Part shown: piece after piece, positions 20,841 to 24,080 of the stretch | Layout of the letters: the number at the start of each line of letters is the position of its first letter | Numbering within the stretch: the stretch's first letter is position 1 | IMG/VR virus record: IMGVR_UViG_3300035698_019481 | Span: 1-24,080 of that record | Source: a virus | DNA length: 24,080 bases | Reading direction: 5' to 3' (one strand) | The notes under the pieces: model-generated | What the model was told of the DNA's origin: nothing | What the model saw: the letters and a program-made list of their open reading frames with translations, nothing else | Databases searched by the model: none | Program-made: the position numbers and the translations under genes

Positions 20841-21737
20841 ATGAGTTTATCCCCAAGACAAATAGACATCCAGGTCTCTACAATGAGACGATCGGGTGTC
20901 AAAGAAGGCGATTTGGCTGTGCTTGCAGGATTTGGAAACCGATGGTTTGTCAATGCCTCCGTATCTGCATCTGGTGATGGAAAAACGTGGGATGCTGCGT
21001 TTAAAACTGTCTTAGAAGCCATCAATTCCGCTGGTACTAATGATTTTATTTATATTGCGCCCGGATCGTATTCAATTACCGCTACGCTTTCACTCGTAAC
21101 CGCTGGTGTAAAAATGATTGGTTCTGGTGGAATGTTTAGTGAGACCACATTGATAACTGGCGCTGTTGATCTGTTAGATATTGACGCATCTAACGTTGAG
21201 GTAGCCGGAATCGCTTTTGAAGGCACGACGAATGCAAAAAATTGCATTAATTTAGCAGATACTGTGCTCGCCAAAAATTGCCATATCCATGATTGTATGT
21301 TAATTGGCGGTGGCAGCGGTAAAGCCGAGTACGGCATTTGGCAAGACGCAACACAAGATTCTGAAAACCTTATCGTTGAGAATTGTTCTTTTAAGGGTTT
21401 TGATACCACGGCATTACAAGTAAATGCAACCAACGCTACTATTCAGAACAATCATATTACGACTATTGCCGGTGCCATTGGAATTGAGCATGTACCAACA
21501 ACTGGTGCTCGACCTGGCGCAAAATATATTGATAACGTTATTATGGGCGTTGCCTCCACTGATACCGGAATCAAGATTACTGGTACCCCAACTGCGGGAA
21601 CGTATTCAATGATTAGAAACATGGTTCTTAATTGCAATACACCAGTTACAAGTAAAGCTGGTAATGACGCTATTTCAGCACTTTGTTACGTTGGAGATGC
21701 TTCCGGCGGCGCATTAATGAACCCTTCTTCCGCATAA
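20841..21737 (+). CDS. Parallel beta-helix virion protein
   Basis: A 298-residue protein with AAGGAATT upstream. An N-terminal adaptor (MSLSPRQIDIQVSTMRRSGV, then GNRWFVNASVSASGDGKTWD) is followed by the classic opening of pectate-lyase-like right-handed beta-helices: AAFKTVLEAINSAG ... IYIAPGSYSIT ... VKMIGSGG. Rungs continue with VEVAGIAFEG, LIVENCSFKG, ATIQNNHITT and YIDNVIMGV. No lyase catalytic residues can be assigned. Because it is encoded between the capsid decoration and head-tail genes rather than with tail fibres, it may be a head fibre or capsid-surface spike that binds glycans. The C-terminus (GDASGGALMNPSSA) is short. Confidence 0.75.
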   Translation: MSLSPRQIDIQVSTMRRSGVKEGDLAVLAGFGNRWFVNASVSASGDGKTWDAAFKTVLEAINSAGTNDFIYIAPGSYSITATLSLVTAGVKMIGSGGMFSETTLITGAVDLLDIDASNVEVAGIAFEGTTNAKNCINLADTVLAKNCHIHDCMLIGGGSGKAEYGIWQDATQDSENLIVENCSFKGFDTTALQVNATNATIQNNHITTIAGAIGIEHVPTTGARPGAKYIDNVIMGVASTDTGIKITGTPTAGTYSMIRNMVLNCNTPVTSKAGNDAISALCYVGDASGGALMNPSSA

Positions 21738-21750
21738 TAGATGATGAACC

Positions 21751-21780
21751 AGGGGAGGGGCTTGACCTCTCCCTTTTTAT
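21751..21780 (+). terminator. Rho-independent terminator
   Basis: AGGG-GAGG (21751-21758) pairs with CCTC-t-CCCT (21666-like order at 21766-21774) across loop GGCTTGA with a single bulged T, followed directly by TTTTATT. It lies 14 bases after the beta-helix gene and ends 16 bases before the next ATG. Confidence 0.7.
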
Positions 21781-21795
21781 TGAAATCGAGTCGTT

Positions 21796-22218
21796 ATGAA
21801 GTTTTATTTTGACAACACAAAGGCAATATTCAAAGGTACACAGGACGAAGTATTGAAGATTTCCGGGCAAGACCACTCTTTTAATCTATTTGAGAATAAA
21901 GAGTATTTAGTTCGGATTCGATGTGAGTCAAAAAGAAATTTTCATTATTTAAGTTTTTCTTTTGAATGGAACGATGAGAATGTTATTCCGAATTTTAATG
22001 GTGAAGCTCTTGATTTTGAGATTGGAAACAAGCTTGAAAGTCAGAACTATACCGTTATTGCTGAAAAAGTTGCAGACGAGAGTGAAATTGTCGTATCGAT
22101 TGATACCTTAAGTGAGGTGAATATAACTGGCACTTTTGACGTGCTGGTGTTCAAGTTTACTGTAAAGACTAAAGGCGTTGATGTTTTTCTCTTTATTGAG
22201 GTACAAGAAATTTTATGA
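21796..22218 (+). CDS. Beta-sandwich virion protein (cohesin-like pattern)
   Basis: A 140-residue protein of alternating hydrophobic strands: FYFDNTKAIFKGTQDEVLKI, EYLVRIRCESKRNFHYLSFS, and near the end EIVVSIDTLSEVNITGTFDV then LVFKFTVKTKGVDVFLFI. The 'DV LVFKFTVKTKG' strand pair recalls the last strands of cohesin-like and other Ig-type domains. It overlaps the next gene by ATGA and thus belongs to the connector operon, so a tail or head-surface protein is likely. The match to cohesin is by eye and weak. ATG 21796 has only a weak upstream site (ATCGAG). Confidence 0.6.
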   Translation: MKFYFDNTKAIFKGTQDEVLKISGQDHSFNLFENKEYLVRIRCESKRNFHYLSFSFEWNDENVIPNFNGEALDFEIGNKLESQNYTVIAEKVADESEIVVSIDTLSEVNITGTFDVLVFKFTVKTKGVDVFLFIEVQEIL

Positions 22219-22895
22219 CATACGCAGACATTGAAAATGAAGTGACGTTGATTACTGGACCTGTTTCTGTCGATGTGACTGAATTAATTCGCAAAGTTGA
22301 GAATGATTACATAGAGCAAACCAATTGTACGGAAAAAGTCACAGAATACGCAGTAATAACCGCAAGTTTATCCGCAACATTTTCACTTACCACAATATTA
22401 ACATCAAGTTATCCATTTGTAAAAGAACATAGGGTTGAGTGGGACGGTTGTCCACTTGAAGACATTCACAAGAGATCAAATTTTCAGTTATACGATTCAG
22501 ACGATGACGCTGTTACTGGAACCCCTGCAGTTTATATGATTGAGGGCGATACTTTACGCTTGATTCCAGAACCAAGCAGCGCTGGAACTATTCGTATGTG
22601 GTTTACTTATCGCAATGCAGCAACAGACGGAACAAGTCCTATAATTCCAACGGTTGATCAAAAGAATTTACCAGATGGTGTTCTTGGTAAGGTTTTGAAG
22701 GTGCCGGAATATAGGGATTTGAATCTTGCCATGTATTACGATGGCTTATTTGCTGTAAATGCGGAATCTTCTCGATTGAAGTATGTCGGTCGAAGATCAA
22801 AACAAACACGGGTTTCAGATGTAACAGGAAGTCCCGGAAATAATGATTTAATGAGTTTAAATTCAGAAGGAGCCGACGGATGGGCACCAAGTTAA
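22215..22895 (+). CDS. Head-tail adaptor (connector) protein, probable
   Basis: A 226-residue protein starting in an ATGA overlap. The opening MTYADIENEVTLITG with a later VDVTELIRKVENDYIEQTN is the helical start seen in phage adaptor proteins (gp4/gp6-like). The middle (VEWDGCPLEDIHKRSNFQLY, TPAVYMIEGDTLRLIPEPSS, AGTIRMWFTYRNAATD) is the beta-rich module with 'Y-x-I-x-G-x-x-L-x-L-x-P-x-P' shared by head-tail adaptors of podoviruses and siphoviruses, and LNLAMYYDGLFAVN is its closing helix. Role: ring below the portal that receives the tail. It overlaps the following gene by 16 bases. Confidence 0.78.
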   Translation: MTYADIENEVTLITGPVSVDVTELIRKVENDYIEQTNCTEKVTEYAVITASLSATFSLTTILTSSYPFVKEHRVEWDGCPLEDIHKRSNFQLYDSDDDAVTGTPAVYMIEGDTLRLIPEPSSAGTIRMWFTYRNAATDGTSPIIPTVDQKNLPDGVLGKVLKVPEYRDLNLAMYYDGLFAVNAESSRLKYVGRRSKQTRVSDVTGSPGNNDLMSLNSEGADGWAPS

Positions 22896-23419
22896 GATAT
22901 TTAATTATAGGCGTGACAATGATTATGCTTTTACTGTCATTGGCTTTTGACGCCTACACGCAAAAAAATGTATTTGTTGATTATGACAATGAAATGAAAA
23001 GAGATAGTTTATTGGCAACAGGGAGCGACGTACAGCAAGTTATTGTTGATACATGGTTTAATGCTGCTGATATAACAGAGTATGGCGTATTAAATACTGG
23101 GAATGTTCAATTGGGCGTTTATACAGAGATGAAATCATCTGTTGCAGGTAGTGACTCTCTCGTTCTTAGAGGTTGTAGTTTAACACGGAAGCTTATTAAG
23201 AAAAGTGCTGATGGTGCCAGAAGTTGGCAGACGTTTGTTGGCGATACGGTAACAATTGCTACTATCCCTGTAGATACTGCCTTGAATATTTATTCCCTGG
23301 AATCGCTCTATACCAATTTTCCAATGATGGATGGCTATAGGTTGATTGCTGGCGAAAATGGATCGGATGCTGATAGTTTGATCTTTTGGCATAATTACCG
23401 TCACTATAAACGACCATAA
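22880..23419 (+). CDS. Signal-peptide protein in the tail gene cluster
   Basis: A 179-residue protein with AGAAGGAGCCGACGG upstream, overlapping the adaptor gene. The N-terminus (MGTKLRYLIIGVTMIMLLLS then LAFDAYTQ) is a basic residue pair plus hydrophobic core and a plausible cleavage near AYTQ, a typical Sec leader. The mature part is beta-rich and acidic: DSLLATGSDVQQVIVDTWFN, YGVLNTGNVQLGVYTEM, GDSLVLRGCSLTRKLI and SWQTFVGDTVTIATIPVDT. No family is recognised. A signal sequence on a gene between the head-tail adaptor and the fibre is unusual; it may be an exported host-surface protein rather than a virion part. Confidence 0.65.
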   Translation: MGTKLRYLIIGVTMIMLLLSLAFDAYTQKNVFVDYDNEMKRDSLLATGSDVQQVIVDTWFNAADITEYGVLNTGNVQLGVYTEMKSSVAGSDSLVLRGCSLTRKLIKKSADGARSWQTFVGDTVTIATIPVDTALNIYSLESLYTNFPMMDGYRLIAGENGSDADSLIFWHNYRHYKRP

Positions 23420-23431
23420 GGAGATAATATA

Positions 23432-24080
23432 ATGAAAAGAAATAGACTTGCTCCTTTGGCTTTGGTGCTGATTATTCTTGTTTCAATGTTTTCTTTTGCT
23501 TCAGGGGGCGACTATCAAATAAACATCCCTGGTATTACCGTAACGCCAACCGACATTGATCTTGACAGGGATATGGATGTTACTGGCGGCATAACTGCTA
23601 GTGATTCATCGAACTTCAGCGGCGGGCTTGGGACGACTAATTTGGGAGTAAGTGGTAAAATTCGTATCAATATTGTCGATCCAAGCGCCGATCAATTATT
23701 AATAGATTTTGGCAAAACAGTTACAAGTTCAAGAACTGATTTGATGACACTTGATGAAGATGGTGATGTGTATATAGCTGGCAACGTCGGCATCGGGACG
23801 ACGACCCCAGCGGGACTCTTGGACGTAGACGGAAGACTGGTTGTCCTAAACAGCGGCAACGTCGGCATTGGTACGACGGCGCCAAAAGCGAAGTTGCAAA
23901 TTTCTGGTATTAGTCCAACATTAAGTTCTAATGGATATGGTAATATAGATTTATTTAGTAATGAAGCTCAAGCTTCAGGAAAAGGTTCAGCAATAACATT
24001 TTCAGGATATCATGATACAGCAAAAACAAATAGATATGCTTGGGGTGGAATTGGAGCATTTAAGGAAAATTCTACGGATG
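23432..24080 (+). CDS. Tail-fibre-like protein, 5' part, with signal peptide
   Basis: An open frame of 216 codons that runs off the right edge. The ATG has TAAGGAGATAATATA just upstream. It begins with a Sec signal peptide, KRNRLAPLALVLIILVSMFS followed by FASG. The mature start is beta-rich (YQINIPGITVTPTDIDLDRD, VTGGITASDSSNFSGGLGTT). Two copies of the fibre motif GNVGIGTTxP lie at about residues 117-126 and 142-151, each followed by LLDVDG- or LQISG-like strands, as in long tail fibres and bacterial adhesins. The motif repeats and later SKGSAITFSGY-type sequence suggest a trimeric fibre with a chaperone tail beyond the edge. Start, signal and motif are directly visible. Confidence 0.75.
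   Translation, partial: MKRNRLAPLALVLIILVSMFSFASGGDYQINIPGITVTPTDIDLDRDMDVTGGITASDSSNFSGGLGTTNLGVSGKIRINIVDPSADQLLIDFGKTVTSSRTDLMTLDEDGDVYIAGNVGIGTTTPAGLLDVDGRLVVLNSGNVGIGTTAPKAKLQISGISPTLSSNGYGNIDLFSNEAQASGKGSAITFSGYHDTAKTNRYAWGGIGAFKENSTD
23780..23878 (+). repeat. Direct repeat of the fibre motif, GC-rich patch
   Basis: GGCAACGTCGGCATCGGGAC with following GACG (23780-23803) recurs with two silent-type changes at 23855-23878, 75 bases (25 codons) later. The patch from 23780 to about 23890 is clearly richer in G and C than its neighbours and uses codons such as ACG, GTC and GCG that are rare around it. This suggests recombination between fibre genes or recent import of the motif segment. Confidence 0.5.

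Noticed and set aside
1-24080. CRISPR array, insertion sequence or integrase
   Set aside because: No regularly spaced repeats, no transposase or recombinase motifs and no terminal inverted repeats with target duplication were found.

Overview
The window reads as a contiguous piece of a tailed double-stranded DNA phage or prophage (Caudoviricetes). Every convincing gene is on the + strand, genes are packed with ATGA and TAATG overlaps, and the canonical order terminase small subunit - terminase large subunit - portal - scaffold - major capsid protein - head-tail adaptor - tail fibre is recognisable. No integrase, lysis enzyme or host gene is visible, so lifestyle cannot be decided. Base composition is about 40% GC. 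The tail-fibre motif GIGTTTP, Tat-type leaders of the RRxFLK form and several Sec leaders hint at a Gram-negative host. I cannot name the host; Bacteroidota/Ignavibacteria-like groups are only a guess.

Layout. 1-3.7 kb: a DnaB-type replicative helicase, then a run of small early genes (zinc-ribbon protein, one-TM protein, acidic helical proteins, an XRE-type HTH protein) ending in a DEDDh exonuclease split over two frames. 3.68-3.92 kb: a strong sigma70-like promoter embedded in repeated ATGATA boxes, followed by about 175 nt of non-coding sequence with strong nested hairpins and a Rho-independent terminator. This is the best candidate here for an undescribed element, a phage small RNA. A second nested-hairpin element lies at 1794-1884. 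3.9-6.0 kb: small membrane, basic and zinc-binding proteins.

6.0-10.0 kb: packaging genes terS, terL and portal. 10.0-17.2 kb: a 7-kb accessory block inserted between portal and scaffold. It holds a tRNA-Glu with a damaged T-arm, a tRNA-like half element, two polytopic GT-C glycosyltransferases, a secreted beta-sandwich protein overlapping another gene, many small membrane proteins, a tiny Lys/Gly-rich protein and two tandem proteins with near-identical Tat signals. The block ends at a strong compound terminator (17278-17337).

17.4-24.1 kb: virion genes: a small protein of unknown role, acidic coiled-coil scaffold, major capsid protein, a likely head-decoration protein, a beta-helix protein, a beta-sandwich protein, a head-tail adaptor, a signal-peptide protein and the 5' part of a tail-fibre-like gene that also begins with a Sec signal peptide. 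Hairpin terminators follow the decoration gene and the beta-helix gene and probably help set virion protein ratios. The glycosyltransferases and the exported proteins together suggest an envelope- or surface-modifying programme carried inside the late region; this is inference from sequence features only.
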